Of a stretch of 17,136 bases of DNA, positions 1-7,316 are shown piece after piece; position 1 is the stretch's first letter; each line of letters starts with the position of its first letter. The translations under genes were made by a program, and so were the position numbers. The DNA comes from Microbacteriaceae bacterium (GTDB lineage Bacteria > Actinomycetota > Actinomycetes > Actinomycetales > Microbacteriaceae): NCBI GenBank assembly GCA_022701925.1, contig JAKONM010000221.1, positions 1 through 17,136 on the forward strand, in the 5' to 3' direction. The notes below the pieces were generated by a model that saw only the letters and a program-made list of their open reading frames with translations, had not been told where the DNA came from and did not search any database.

Positions 1-1038
1 CAGCACGACCACGGGCAGCTGCAGCGGGGCGGGGAACAGCAGCAGGAACGGGTTGCTGGTGGCGCCGCGCTGGTGCAGCACCAGCGCGGCCTGCCCCAGG
101 TAGTTCAGGGTCAGCGCCGGGAAGACGACGAAGAACCAGGCCCGACGGATCGGGGAGCGGCCGAAGTGGCCCATGTCGGCGTACAGCGCCTCCGCTCCGG
201 TGATGACCAGCACCACGGCGCCCATCGCGACGAAGGCGATGCCGGGGTGCGCGACCACGAAGGCGACCGCCCACGTGGGCGACAGGCCCTGCAGCACGTT
301 CGGGTACCGCGCCACCATCGCGGCGCCGGCCACCGCGATCACGACGAACCACAGCACCATCACCGGGCCGAACAGGTTGCCGACCTTCCCGGTGCCGAAC
401 CGCTGCACCAGGAACAGGGCGGTGAGGATCGCGATCGCGATCGGCACGACCAGGTGGGAGACGCCCGGGGTCGCGACCTCCAGCCCCTCCACCGCCGACA
501 GCACGCTGACCGCCGGGGTGATCACGGAGTCGCCGTAGAAGAGGGCGACGCCCACGATGCCGATCACGAGCAGCGGGGTGACCGACCGTCCCCGGCCCTT
601 GTAGAGGCGCTGCGCCAGGGCGGCCAGGGCCATCACGCCGCCCTCGCCGTCGTTGTCCGCGCGCATCAGCACGCCCAGGTACTTGATCGACACGATGATC
701 GTGACGCTCCAGAACATCAGCGACACGACGCCGTAGACGTCGCTCTCGTTCGCCTTCACGATGCCGCCGTCGATCGTGAACACCGTCTTCAGCGCGTACA
801 GCGGGCTGGTGCCGATGTCGCCGAACACCACGCCGAGCGCGGCCAGCGCGGCCACCGCCAGGCCGCGGGGCGGGCCGCCGTGGCCGTCGGCGCCGTGCTC
901 GTCGGCCTCCGGCGTCTCGACGTGCTCCGGGTGCTCGTCGTGCTGCGGGTGCTCGTCCTGCGCGGCCGGCTGCGGCTCGGCGCCGACCTCGCCGGCGTCC
1001 GTCCGCGTCGTGCCGCCCGTGTCCGCCGACCCGCTCAT
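1..1038 (-). CDS. kup: Kup-family potassium uptake protein (5' part, runs off the window)
   Basis: The first 346 codons of a Kup/HAK/KUP potassium:proton symporter, an inner-membrane protein; the 3' end lies before position 1. The signature is GVVFGDIGTSPLYA (about residues 69-82, end of the first membrane segment), followed by several hydrophobic helices and a GEGGVMAL segment typical of the family. Family members are about 600-680 residues, so roughly half is present. The ATG at 1038 has a good ribosome site (GAGGGAG about 6 nt upstream). Before the first helix there is an unusual polar tail of about 58 residues rich in His, Asp and Glu, with six His between residues 30 and 53 and a tandem D-E-H-P-x-H repeat. 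It is transcribed away from the ohr gene. The family assignment is firm; the job of the tail is unknown. Confidence 0.92.
   Translation of the reverse strand, partial: MSGSADTGGTTRTDAGEVGAEPQPAAQDEHPQHDEHPEHVETPEADEHGADGHGGPPRGLAVAALAALGVVFGDIGTSPLYALKTVFTIDGGIVKANESDVYGVVSLMFWSVTIIVSIKYLGVLMRADNDGEGGVMALAALAQRLYKGRGRSVTPLLVIGIVGVALFYGDSVITPAVSVLSAVEGLEVATPGVSHLVVPIAIAILTALFLVQRFGTGKVGNLFGPVMVLWFVVIAVAGAAMVARYPNVLQGLSPTWAVAFVVAHPGIAFVAMGAVVLVITGAEALYADMGHFGRSPIRRAWFFVVFPALTLNYLGQAALVLHQRGATSNPFLLLFPAPLQLPVVVL
922..957 (-). repeat. Tandem 2 x 18-nt repeat coding D-E-H-P-x-H in the Kup N-terminal tail
   Basis: Two adjacent 18-nt units inside the kup reading frame differ at one base and encode DEHPQH and DEHPEH (residues 28-39). 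More His/acidic residues follow. It looks like a recent in-frame duplication within a disordered cytoplasmic tail. A metal- or pH-sensing role is only a guess. Confidence 0.7.
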
Positions 1039-1147
1039 GCGCGCTCCCTCGTCCGCCGCGCCCCCCGTCGGACGCGCCTCCACCCGCGCAGTCTGCGCCT
1101 TCCGGGCCGCGCGCGCGCCCTGCGGCGCGGCGGGCTGCTGCGGCATC

Positions 1148-1166
1148 CGGGCGCGATCGGCGCCCG
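1148..1166. promoter_or_regulatory. Inverted repeat upstream of ohr, possible operator
   Basis: A perfect 7-bp inverted repeat (CGGGCGC, spacer GATCG, GCGCCCG) is centred about 46 bp before the ohr ATG in the 164-bp divergent kup/ohr spacer. Ohr genes are often controlled by MarR-type OhrR repressors, but this GC-rich repeat does not resemble the AT-rich OhrR boxes known elsewhere, no ohrR is in view, and chance is a fair explanation. Confidence 0.2.
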
Positions 1167-1202
1167 CGGCCGCCTCCCTGCTGGCCGGGGGAGGATCGGG
1201 CC

Positions 1203-1628
1203 ATGACCGCAGACACGCTGTACACCGCCGAGGCGATCTCCACGGGCGGCGGCCGCAACGGCCACGTCCGCACCGCGGACGGCGCCCTCGACGCCGAGAT
1301 GGCCGCGCCGAAGGAGCTGGGCGGGTCCGGCGCCGGGCTGAACCCCGAGCTGCTGTTCGCCGCCGGCTACGCCGCCTGCTTCCACTCCGCGCTGCAGGGC
1401 GCCGCGCGGGCCGCCAAGACGGACGTGACCGACTCGTCGGTCGGCGCCCGCGTCAGCCTGCAGCGCGACGGCGACGACATCGGTCTGGCCGTGCACCTGG
1501 AGGTGGTGCTGCCCGGCCTCGACCAGCAGCAGGCGGAGGAGCTGGCCCGGCTGGCGCACGAGGGCTGCCCGTACTCGAAGGCCGTCCGCGGCAACATCGA
1601 GGTCTCGATCAGCGTCTCCGACGACTGA
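1203..1628 (+). CDS. ohr: Organic hydroperoxide resistance protein, Ohr/OsmC family
   Basis: A 141-residue cytoplasmic thiol peroxidase that reduces organic and fatty-acid hydroperoxides, normally recycled by lipoylated proteins. Both catalytic cysteines are visible in family context: C59 in YAACFHSAL and C122 in GCPYSKAVRGN. The conserved Arg and Glu partners fit R18 (GGGRNG) and E49 (NPELLF). The N-terminal LYTAEAISTGGGRNG block and the total length match the Ohr subfamily rather than OsmC proper. The ATG at 1203 follows a strong GGGGGAGGA ribosome site. It stands alone, divergent from kup, with the GH13 gene 116 bp downstream on the same strand. Confidence 0.95.
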   Translation: MTADTLYTAEAISTGGGRNGHVRTADGALDAEMAAPKELGGSGAGLNPELLFAAGYAACFHSALQGAARAAKTDVTDSSVGARVSLQRDGDDIGLAVHLEVVLPGLDQQQAEELARLAHEGCPYSKAVRGNIEVSISVSDD

Positions 1629-1744
1629 GGGCCGCCGGGGGGCGTTCGCTGTGCGTGCGCTGAGCGGCGCGGGAGGCGCGCGCCCCAGACTTGTCCCCGG
1701 CGGGCGCAGCCCGAGCCGCGGTGCGTGAGACGGGGAGCGACGGC

Positions 1745-4021
1745 ATGGACGAACTCGAGGGCGAGCCCGAGGTCAGCGAGATCACCTACGACGAGCAGCG
1801 GTTCGCCGCGCGCCCCGCCCGGCTCCGTCCGCGGGCCTCCCTGCGGGCGGGCGGCGTGCGCCGTGCGCTGGCGGACCCGCGGGCGGCCGACGCCTCCAAC
1901 CCCTCGTACATCGGCTGGCTGGCAGGTCAGTCGATGCTGTCCGACGCCGACGTGCTGGCCCGGCAGCTGTCGGGTCAGCCGAGCATGTGGCGCAACCCCT
2001 ACGCGCGGCCGAACCCGCGGAAGGCCATCGAGACGGCGTCGGTCTGGTTCACGGCCTACCCGATCTCGCTCGTGACGACGCAGGGCACCTCGTTCCTCGC
2101 CGCCATCGCCAGCAACCGGCTGTGGACCGCGTTCCAGACCATCGGCATCACGGGCGTCCACACCGGCCCCGTGAAGCGCGCCGGCGGCATCGTGGGCTGG
2201 CAGGCCACGGCCAGCGTCGACGGCCACTTCGACCGCATCTCCACCCAGATCGACCCGATCTTCGGCGACGACGAGGAGTTCCGCCGCCTCACCGAGACCG
2301 CCGAGCGCTACGGCGGCAGCGTGATCGACGACATCGTGCCGGGCCACACCGGCAAGGGCGCCGACTTCCGCCTGGCCGAGATGGCCTACGAGGACTACCC
2401 CGGGATCTACCACATGGTCGAGATCCCGGAGGAGGAGTGGGGTCTGCTGCCGGAGGTCCCGGCCGGGCGCGACGCGGTGAACCTGGACCGCGCGTCCGAG
2501 TCGGCGCTCGCCGAGCGGGGCTTCATCATCGGCGAGCTGCAGCGCGTGATCTTCTTCCAGCCGGGGGTCAAGGAGACCAACTGGAGCGTCACCCCGCCCG
2601 TGCTCGGCGTCGACGGCCGCACCCGGCGCTGGGTCTACCTGCACTACTTCAAGGAGGGGCAGCCCTCCATCAACTGGCTGGACCCCACGTTCGCCGGCAT
2701 GCGCCTGGTCATCGGCGACGCCCTGCACTCGCTGGGCGACCTGGGCACCAGCGCGCTGCGCCTGGACGCGAACGGCTTCCTGGGCGTCGAGAAGAGCGCG
2801 GAGGGCACGCCCGGCTGGTCGGAGGGGCACCCGCTGTCGGAGGCGGCGAACCACTTCATCGCCGGCATGGTGCGCAAGGTCGGCGGCTTCACGTTCCAGG
2901 AGCTGAACCTGACGATGGAGGACATCCGCGACACCGGCCGGGTCGGCGCGGACCTCTCCTACGACTTCATCAACCGGCCCGCCTACCAGCACGCGCTGGT
3001 CACGGGGGACACCGAGTTCCTGCGCCTGACGCTGCGCACCTCGCTGGCGACTGGCGTGGAGCCGGTGTCGCTGGTGCACGCGCTGCAGAACCACGACGAG
3101 CTGACCTACGAGCTGGTGCACTGGGCGACGCGGCACGCCGCGGACGAGTTCCCGTTCCGGGGCCGCACCGTCACGGGCCTCGAGCTGGCCGAGACGATCC
3201 GCGCGGACCTCACGCACGGCATCACGGCGCCGGCGGCCGACTACAACCGGGTGTTCACGCAGAACGGCATCGCCTGCACCTCCGCCTCCGTCATCGCCGC
3301 CGCACGCGGCTTCAAGACGTTGGACGACATCCACGACGAGGACGTGCCCGCGATCCGGGACGCGCACCTGGCGATGGCCATGTTCAACGCGTGGCAGCCC
3401 GGCGTCTTCGCGCTGTCGGGCTGGGACCTCACGGGCTCCCTGCCGCTGCCCGCGGAGGCGGTGCAGTCGCTGATCGACCAGGGCGACACCCGGTGGATCG
3501 AGCGCGGGGCGCACGACCTGCTGGGACTCGTGCCGGGCGACGCTCCGTCGAACGCCGGCATGCCGCGGGCCCGGTCCCTGTACGGCCCGCTGACCGAGCA
3601 GCTGGAGGACGACGAGTCCTTCGCCAACGGCCTGCGCCGCATCCTGGAGGTGCGGGACCGCCACGGCATCGCCGTCGGGTCGCAGATCGACATCCCGTCG
3701 GTCTCGCACCCGTCGATGCTCGTGATGGTGCACCGCCTCGACGGCGGCGATGCGAACGACGCCGACGCCCCGATGCAGGTGACCGTCATCAACTTCAGCG
3801 GCCAGCCGATCGAGGGCACCGTGCACTCCGACGCGCTGCCGCCGCGTCGCACCGTGGTGTGCGCGGCGAGCGGGGAGGACTGCGGCACGGTCGACGACCT
3901 GCACTCGTTCCGCATCGCCCTGCCGGCCTACGGCGGCAAGTTCCTGATGCTGGGGGCGGAGGAGGTGCCGGTCGAGACCGGCCTCATCACCCTGCCGGAC
4001 CTGGCCCAGCTGTCGAACTGA
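1745..4021 (+). CDS. GH13 family glycoside hydrolase/transglycosylase, trehalose-synthase-like
   Basis: A 758-residue alpha-amylase-superfamily protein. The four GH13 regions are present in order: region I DDIVPGH (195-201), region II ALRLDAN with nucleophile D341, region III FTFQELN with acid/base E386, and region IV LQNHDE with H450 and D451. The catalytic Asp/Glu/Asp triad is therefore intact. Region I has Gly where the usual Asn precedes the His, and a long segment separates regions I and II. A C-terminal beta domain (about 650-750) follows. It resembles the TreS-like GH13 enzymes annotated as maltose alpha-D-glucosyltransferase in actinomycetes, but the substrate cannot be fixed from sequence alone. 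I chose the ATG at 1745, with GGGAG about 9 nt upstream, over an in-frame TTG at 1691 that lacks a clear site. No signal peptide is seen, so it is probably cytoplasmic. Confidence 0.85.
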   Translation: MDELEGEPEVSEITYDEQRFAARPARLRPRASLRAGGVRRALADPRAADASNPSYIGWLAGQSMLSDADVLARQLSGQPSMWRNPYARPNPRKAIETASVWFTAYPISLVTTQGTSFLAAIASNRLWTAFQTIGITGVHTGPVKRAGGIVGWQATASVDGHFDRISTQIDPIFGDDEEFRRLTETAERYGGSVIDDIVPGHTGKGADFRLAEMAYEDYPGIYHMVEIPEEEWGLLPEVPAGRDAVNLDRASESALAERGFIIGELQRVIFFQPGVKETNWSVTPPVLGVDGRTRRWVYLHYFKEGQPSINWLDPTFAGMRLVIGDALHSLGDLGTSALRLDANGFLGVEKSAEGTPGWSEGHPLSEAANHFIAGMVRKVGGFTFQELNLTMEDIRDTGRVGADLSYDFINRPAYQHALVTGDTEFLRLTLRTSLATGVEPVSLVHALQNHDELTYELVHWATRHAADEFPFRGRTVTGLELAETIRADLTHGITAPAADYNRVFTQNGIACTSASVIAAARGFKTLDDIHDEDVPAIRDAHLAMAMFNAWQPGVFALSGWDLTGSLPLPAEAVQSLIDQGDTRWIERGAHDLLGLVPGDAPSNAGMPRARSLYGPLTEQLEDDESFANGLRRILEVRDRHGIAVGSQIDIPSVSHPSMLVMVHRLDGGDANDADAPMQVTVINFSGQPIEGTVHSDALPPRRTVVCAASGEDCGTVDDLHSFRIALPAYGGKFLMLGAEEVPVETGLITLPDLAQLSN

Positions 4022-4027
4022 CCTCGG

Positions 4028-4058
4028 CACGGACCTCCCGGCGACCGGGAGGTCCGTG
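4028..4058. terminator. Perfect 14-bp hairpin terminator between convergent genes
   Basis: CACGGACCTCCCGG (4028-4041), loop CGA, then its exact complement (4045-4058), starting 7 nt after the GH13 stop and followed on the other side by the end of mesD. There is no T-tract on either strand, as is usual in very GC-rich genomes. The symmetric placement suggests bidirectional termination. Confidence 0.8.
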
Positions 4059-4071
4059 ACGATGCGGTCGA

Positions 4072-4091
4072 TCGGCGGCCGAGGCCGCCGA
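4072..4091. terminator. Second hairpin in the GH13/mesD intergenic region
   Basis: TCGGCGGC (4072-4079), loop CGAG, GCCGCCGA (4084-4091): an 8-bp perfect stem 27 nt past the mesD stop on the minus strand. It probably acts with the 4028-4058 hairpin for mesXD termination. Confidence 0.5.
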
Positions 4092-4118
4092 ACGGGCCGA
4101 GCGTCCGGTCGGCGGGCC

Positions 4119-5171
4119 TCAGCCGGCTGCGAGCCCGTCGCGGACGATCGCCGCGCCCGCCGCCAGGGCGGACAGCTTCTCCTGCGCCACCCGCCGCGGC
4201 AGGGGCGCCATCCCGCAGTTCGTGCTGGGCACCAGCTTGTCCGCGTCGACGAAGCGCAGCGCGTCCCGCAGCACGGCCGCGACCTCCTCCGGCGTCTCGA
4301 CCTGCTCCGTCGCGACGTCGATCGCGCCGAGCATCACCTTCTTGCCGCGGATCAGCTCGACCAGGTCGATCGGCACGTGCGAGTGCTGCGCCTCCAGCGA
4401 GACCGTGTCGATCGACGACTGCTGCAGCAGGGGGAAGAACTGCTCGTACTGCCGCCACTCCGACCCGAGCGACGCCTTCCAGTCGGTGTTCGCCTTGATG
4501 CCGTAGCCGTAGCAGATGTGCACCACGGTCTCCGCGCGGAGGCCCTCCGCGGCCCGCTCGAGCGCCGCGACGCCCCAGTCCCGCACCTCGTCGAAGAAGA
4601 CGTTGAAGGCCGGCTCGTCGAACTGGATCACGTCGACGCCCGCCGCCTCCAGCTCGCGCGCCTCCTGGTTCAGGATGCCCGCGAACTCCCACGCCAGCTT
4701 CTCGCGGCTGCCGTAGTGGCGGTCGGCGAGGGTGTCCACCATCGTCATTGGCCCGGGCAGGGCCCACTTGATCGGCTGGTCGGTGAGGGTGCGCAGGAAC
4801 GCCGCGTCCTCCACGAACACGGGGTGGTCGCGGCGCACCTCGCCGACGACGGTCGGCACGTCCGCGTCGTAGCGGGCGCGGATCCGCACCGTCTCCTTGT
4901 GCTCGAAGTCGACCCCGCTCAGGTGCTCGATGAACGTCGTGACGAAGTGCTGCCGGGTCTGCTCGCCGTCGCTCAGCACGTCGATGCCGCGGCGCCGCTG
5001 CTCCTGCACGACGGCGCGCAGCGCGTCCTGCTTGCCCTCGACGAGCGTCCCGCCCTGCAGCTTCCAGGGGGACCACAGCCGCTCCGGCTCCGCCAGCCAC
5101 GACGGCTTCGGCAGGCTGCCGACGATGGAGGTGGGCAGCAGCGCGGGCACGTCGGCCCCGGGCCCGCTCAT
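4119..5171 (-). CDS. mesD: Core-MetE methionine synthase, MesD type
   Basis: A 350-residue homologue of only the C-terminal catalytic half of MetE. It transfers a methyl group to homocysteine, giving methionine, and lacks the N-terminal folate-binding half of full MetE (about 750 residues). The zinc ligands are in place: H218 and C220 (VVHICYGYG), E260 (VSLEAQHS) and C319 (STNCGMAPL). QFDEPAF (183-189) is the conserved homocysteine-side Asp/Glu motif, and VGSLPKP (17-23) is the usual N-terminal block. Its ATG overlaps the mesX stop (ATGA), so the two are translationally coupled. Pairing with a DUF1852 protein is the hallmark of the MesD family described by Price and colleagues, which needs MesX and oxygen and does not use methyl-folate. 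The MesD subfamily call rests on this pairing. Confidence 0.88.
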   Translation of the reverse strand: MSGPGADVPALLPTSIVGSLPKPSWLAEPERLWSPWKLQGGTLVEGKQDALRAVVQEQRRRGIDVLSDGEQTRQHFVTTFIEHLSGVDFEHKETVRIRARYDADVPTVVGEVRRDHPVFVEDAAFLRTLTDQPIKWALPGPMTMVDTLADRHYGSREKLAWEFAGILNQEARELEAAGVDVIQFDEPAFNVFFDEVRDWGVAALERAAEGLRAETVVHICYGYGIKANTDWKASLGSEWRQYEQFFPLLQQSSIDTVSLEAQHSHVPIDLVELIRGKKVMLGAIDVATEQVETPEEVAAVLRDALRFVDADKLVPSTNCGMAPLPRRVAQEKLSALAAGAAIVRDGLAAG

Positions 5172-6172
5172 CGGGCGAGCACCGGGCGCTCGGCGGCCCA
5201 CTCGGCCAGCGCCCCGCCGTGGGGCGCCATCAGGTGGTCCGCCGTGTACCGGCCCTGCACGACGGCGAGCCGGCTGCGCTCGTCGCGGTCGTAGCCCACC
5301 TCCGTGCGGGACCAGTCGTCGTGGTCGAGGCTCGGCCGGAACACCTCGCCGGCCGCGGTGCCCGCGTTGTAGATCTCGGGGCGGTAGATCCGCTGGAACG
5401 TCTCCATCACGCCGACGGTGCCGGCCAGCTGCAGGTCCGTGTAGTCCGCCAGCAGGTCGCCGCGGTGGTACAGGGCCAGGGGCGCGACCCCGCCCGGCGG
5501 CATGAAGAACCGCACCGAGAGGCCCATGCGCCCGAAGTACTCGTCCGTCGCCGAGTGGGCGTCCTGCGCGTACTCGACCCCGAGCACGGGGTGCACGGTC
5601 GGGGTGCGGCGGTAGGTCCTGCTGGTGGAGACGCTGATGCAGACGACGGGCGGCTGCGCGTAGCGCTCGCGGTAGGCCTCCGACTCCAGGAAGCGCTCGA
5701 AGAGCCGGCCGTGCAGCTCGCCGAAGTCGGGCGGGATCACCGGAGCGCCCGCGGCCTCCTTCGCCGCCGGCAGCACCACGCTGAAGTCGTAGTCGCGCAC
5801 GTAGGAGGAGAAGTTGTTGCCGACGATCCCGGCGTGCCGCTGCCCGGTGCGACGGTCGACGACCGTCACGTCGAGCACCTCGATCAGCGGGAACTCTCGG
5901 TCCTCGCCGTCGGCCGACAGCCGCAGCCCGGCGGAGACGATGTCGAGCTCCACGGCCCAGCGGTCCCCGTCCGCGCCGTGCCCGCCGGCGAGGTCGTTCA
6001 CCCGGCGCTCGATCATGCCGAGCGCGTTCCGCAGGTTCTGCCGGCGGTGCTCGCCGCGCGCCAGGTTGGCGAAGTTCGTCGTGAGCCGGGACGCCTCGGC
6101 CGGCGAGTAGTCCTCGTCGAAGCGGGTCGTGTCGATGCGGAACGTGAAGTCGTGCGCCACGGGGGTGCCCAT
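5168..6172 (-). CDS. mesX: MesX, DUF1852 protein, partner of MesD
   Basis: A 334-residue soluble protein matching DUF1852 along its whole length. Recognisable blocks are FRIDTTRFDEDY (11-22), RLTTNFANLARGEHRRQNLRNAL (29-51), IVGNNFSSYVRDYDFSVVLP, HPVLGVEY, RFFMPPGGVAPLALY, ETFQRIYRPEIYNA and YDRDERSRLAVVQG. DUF1852 was named MesX because MesD-type methionine synthases depend on it; its biochemical role (possibly supplying or transferring the methyl group in an O2-dependent way) is not settled. The ATG at 6172 is chosen because homologues start just before the FTF block, although the ribosome site there is weak. The frame stays open upstream through the antisense of the LysR gene, but that part is not family-like. 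It is first in the mesX-mesD operon. Confidence 0.9.
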   Translation of the reverse strand: MGTPVAHDFTFRIDTTRFDEDYSPAEASRLTTNFANLARGEHRRQNLRNALGMIERRVNDLAGGHGADGDRWAVELDIVSAGLRLSADGEDREFPLIEVLDVTVVDRRTGQRHAGIVGNNFSSYVRDYDFSVVLPAAKEAAGAPVIPPDFGELHGRLFERFLESEAYRERYAQPPVVCISVSTSRTYRRTPTVHPVLGVEYAQDAHSATDEYFGRMGLSVRFFMPPGGVAPLALYHRGDLLADYTDLQLAGTVGVMETFQRIYRPEIYNAGTAAGEVFRPSLDHDDWSRTEVGYDRDERSRLAVVQGRYTADHLMAPHGGALAEWAAERPVLAR

Positions 6173-6183
6173 CCGTCGGTGGT

Positions 6184-6207
6184 GCCCCGCACGCGGTCGA
6201 GCGGGGC
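6184..6207 (-). promoter_or_regulatory. Hairpin in the mesX 5' leader
   Basis: GCCCCGC (6184-6190) and GCGGGGC (6201-6207) form a perfect 7-bp stem with a 10-nt loop, ending about 12 nt before the mesX ATG on the minus strand. One arm is the only G-rich tract near the start, so folding could limit ribosome access. I do not recognise a known riboswitch class. Confidence 0.35.
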
Positions 6208-6221
6208 TGCATCGATCATCG

Positions 6222-6233
6222 CTGGTCGACCAG
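6222..6233. promoter_or_regulatory. Perfect 12-bp palindrome in the mesX/LysR spacer
   Basis: CTGGTCGACCAG is a perfect palindrome located midway between the mesX start and the divergent LysR start, where LysR-type regulators usually bind. It could be an operator half or a site for another dimeric regulator. It could also be chance in GC-rich DNA. Confidence 0.35.
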
Positions 6234-6255
6234 GTCATCGGGTAACTGACGACGA

Positions 6256-6271
6256 CTATGCCATCCCATAG
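6256..6271. promoter_or_regulatory. Candidate LysR operator CTATG-N6-CATAG
   Basis: CTATG (6256-6260), 6-nt spacer, CATAG (6267-6271): a perfect inverted repeat in one of the few AT-richer patches of the region, just before the LysR GTG and overlapping its likely -10 box. The position suits an autoregulatory LysR site that also controls mesXD. The spacing is close to, but not exactly, the classic T-N11-A form. Confidence 0.5.
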
Positions 6272-6274
6272 GCT
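6269..6274 (+). promoter_or_regulatory. Likely -10 box of a leaderless LysR transcript
   Basis: TAGGCT fits the actinobacterial TANNNT -10 pattern and ends 6 nt before the GTG at 6281. That is the spacing expected if transcription starts at the first base of the start codon. No Shine-Dalgarno sequence precedes the GTG. No -35 is obvious. Confidence 0.45.
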
Positions 6275-6280
6275 GCGCCT

Positions 6281-7222
6281 GTGCCTCAACGCTCCAGCGG
6301 GATCACCCTGCAGCAGCTGCAGTACTTCATCGAGGTCGCCGCCGAGGGCTCCATCTCCTCCGCGGCCGAGCTGCTGTGGGTGGCGCAGCCGACCCTGTCC
6401 GCGGCCATGAAGGACCTGGAGGCGCGGGTCGGGCGCACGCTGCTGCTCCGCTCCGCCCGCGGGGTCTCGCCGACGTCGGACGGCGTCGAGTTCCTGGGCT
6501 ACGCCAAGCAGGTGGTCGAGCAGGCGTCGCTGCTCGAGCAGCACTACCTGGGGCGTCCGCCGTCGCGCCGGCTGCTGGGGGTCTCGGCGCAGCACTACTA
6601 GTTCGCGGTCGACGCCTTCGTGCGCATGGTGCGGTCGAGCGGCGCGGCCGAGTACGAGTTCTCGCTGCGCGAGACCCGCACGTGGGACATCATCGAGGAC
6701 GTCCGGACGCTGCGCAGCGAGCTCGGGATCCTGTACCGCAACGAGTTCAACGAGCGGGTGCTCGACAAGCTGCTGCGCGACTCCGGGCTGGCCTTCCACC
6801 CGGTCTTCGTCGCCGAGCCGCACATTTTCGTGTCGCGGACGAACCCCCTGGTCGGCCGTGAGCGCGTAACCCTGGACGACCTCGTCGACCTGCCGCGGCT
6901 GGCGTTCGACCAGGGCGCGAACAACTCCTTCTACCTCTCGGAGGAGATCCTCTCCACCGTGTCGAGCCGCCGGGAGATCCGGGTCTCCGACCGCGCGACG
7001 ATCTTCAACCTGATGATCGGGCTCGACGGCTACACGATCTCGACGGGCATCGTCAGCGACGACCTCGATCCCGCCATCGTGGCGATCCCGCTCGACGTCG
7101 ACGAGCGCATCGAGATCGGCTGGATCGGCCGGCCGGGCGTCCGGCTGAGCGAGCAGGCGCAGCGCTACCTCGACGAGGTGCGGACCGTCGTGGGCGGGTT
7201 CGGGGTCGAGCTGCTGGGCTGA
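6281..7222 (+). pseudogene. LysR-family transcriptional regulator interrupted by an in-frame TAG
   Basis: A frame of 313 codon positions, the normal LysR length, beginning at GTG 6281. The N-terminal winged HTH is clear: LQYFIEVAAEGSISSAAELLWVAQPTLS (about 13-40), then KDLEARVGRTLLLRS. At codon 107 (6599-6601) TAG interrupts the linker to the effector domain, in the usually conserved stretch QHY-x-FAVDAF. The same frame then continues with a complete effector-binding domain (108-313, including FVRMVRSSG, ELGILYRNEF, IGLDGYTISTGIV and VDERIEIGWI) to TGA at 7220-7222. A single base could account for it (for example TCG Ser to TAG). The internal ATG at 6620 has no ribosome site. It is divergent from mesXD and upstream of metY, so it was probably their regulator. 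It is a recent nonsense mutation, a sequence error or a readthrough gene; TAG is an ordinary stop elsewhere in the window (9953, 16837). Confidence 0.85.
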
Positions 7223-7225
7223 CCC

Positions 7226-7243
7226 GCCGCCCTCCTCGGCGGC
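7226..7243 (+). terminator. Short hairpin after the LysR gene
   Basis: GCCGCC (7226-7231), loop CTCCTC, GGCGGC (7238-7243), starting 4 nt after the LysR stop. The 6-bp stem has no T-tract. It is a plausible weak terminator separating LysR from metY. Confidence 0.35.
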
Positions 7244-7316
7244 AGGAGCAGCACCGCCGTGTCGCGGACCGTCACATTGCTGCGCGGCCGCGACGGAGTC
7301 CGCCACCCTTGCGGGC

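Noticed and set aside
1691..1744. TTG start at 1691 for the GH13 gene
   Set aside because: No ribosome site in front of it; the ATG at 1745 has GGGAG at suitable distance and the extra 18 residues look non-coding.
1367..4030. 887-codon open frame on the minus strand opposite the GH13 gene
   Set aside because: Composition is Arg/Asp/Val-rich shadow translation with no recognisable domain, exactly antisense to a gene with intact GH13 motifs.
6599..6601. TAG recoded as an amino acid (for example pyrrolysine)
   Set aside because: TAG ends the monooxygenase and the 16366 gene normally, and no recoding element or pyl gene is visible.
6620..7222. Separate gene for the LysR effector-domain part starting at the internal ATG
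   Set aside because: No ribosome site or promoter precedes it, and 6602-6619 is also family sequence in the same frame, so it is the back half of an interrupted gene.
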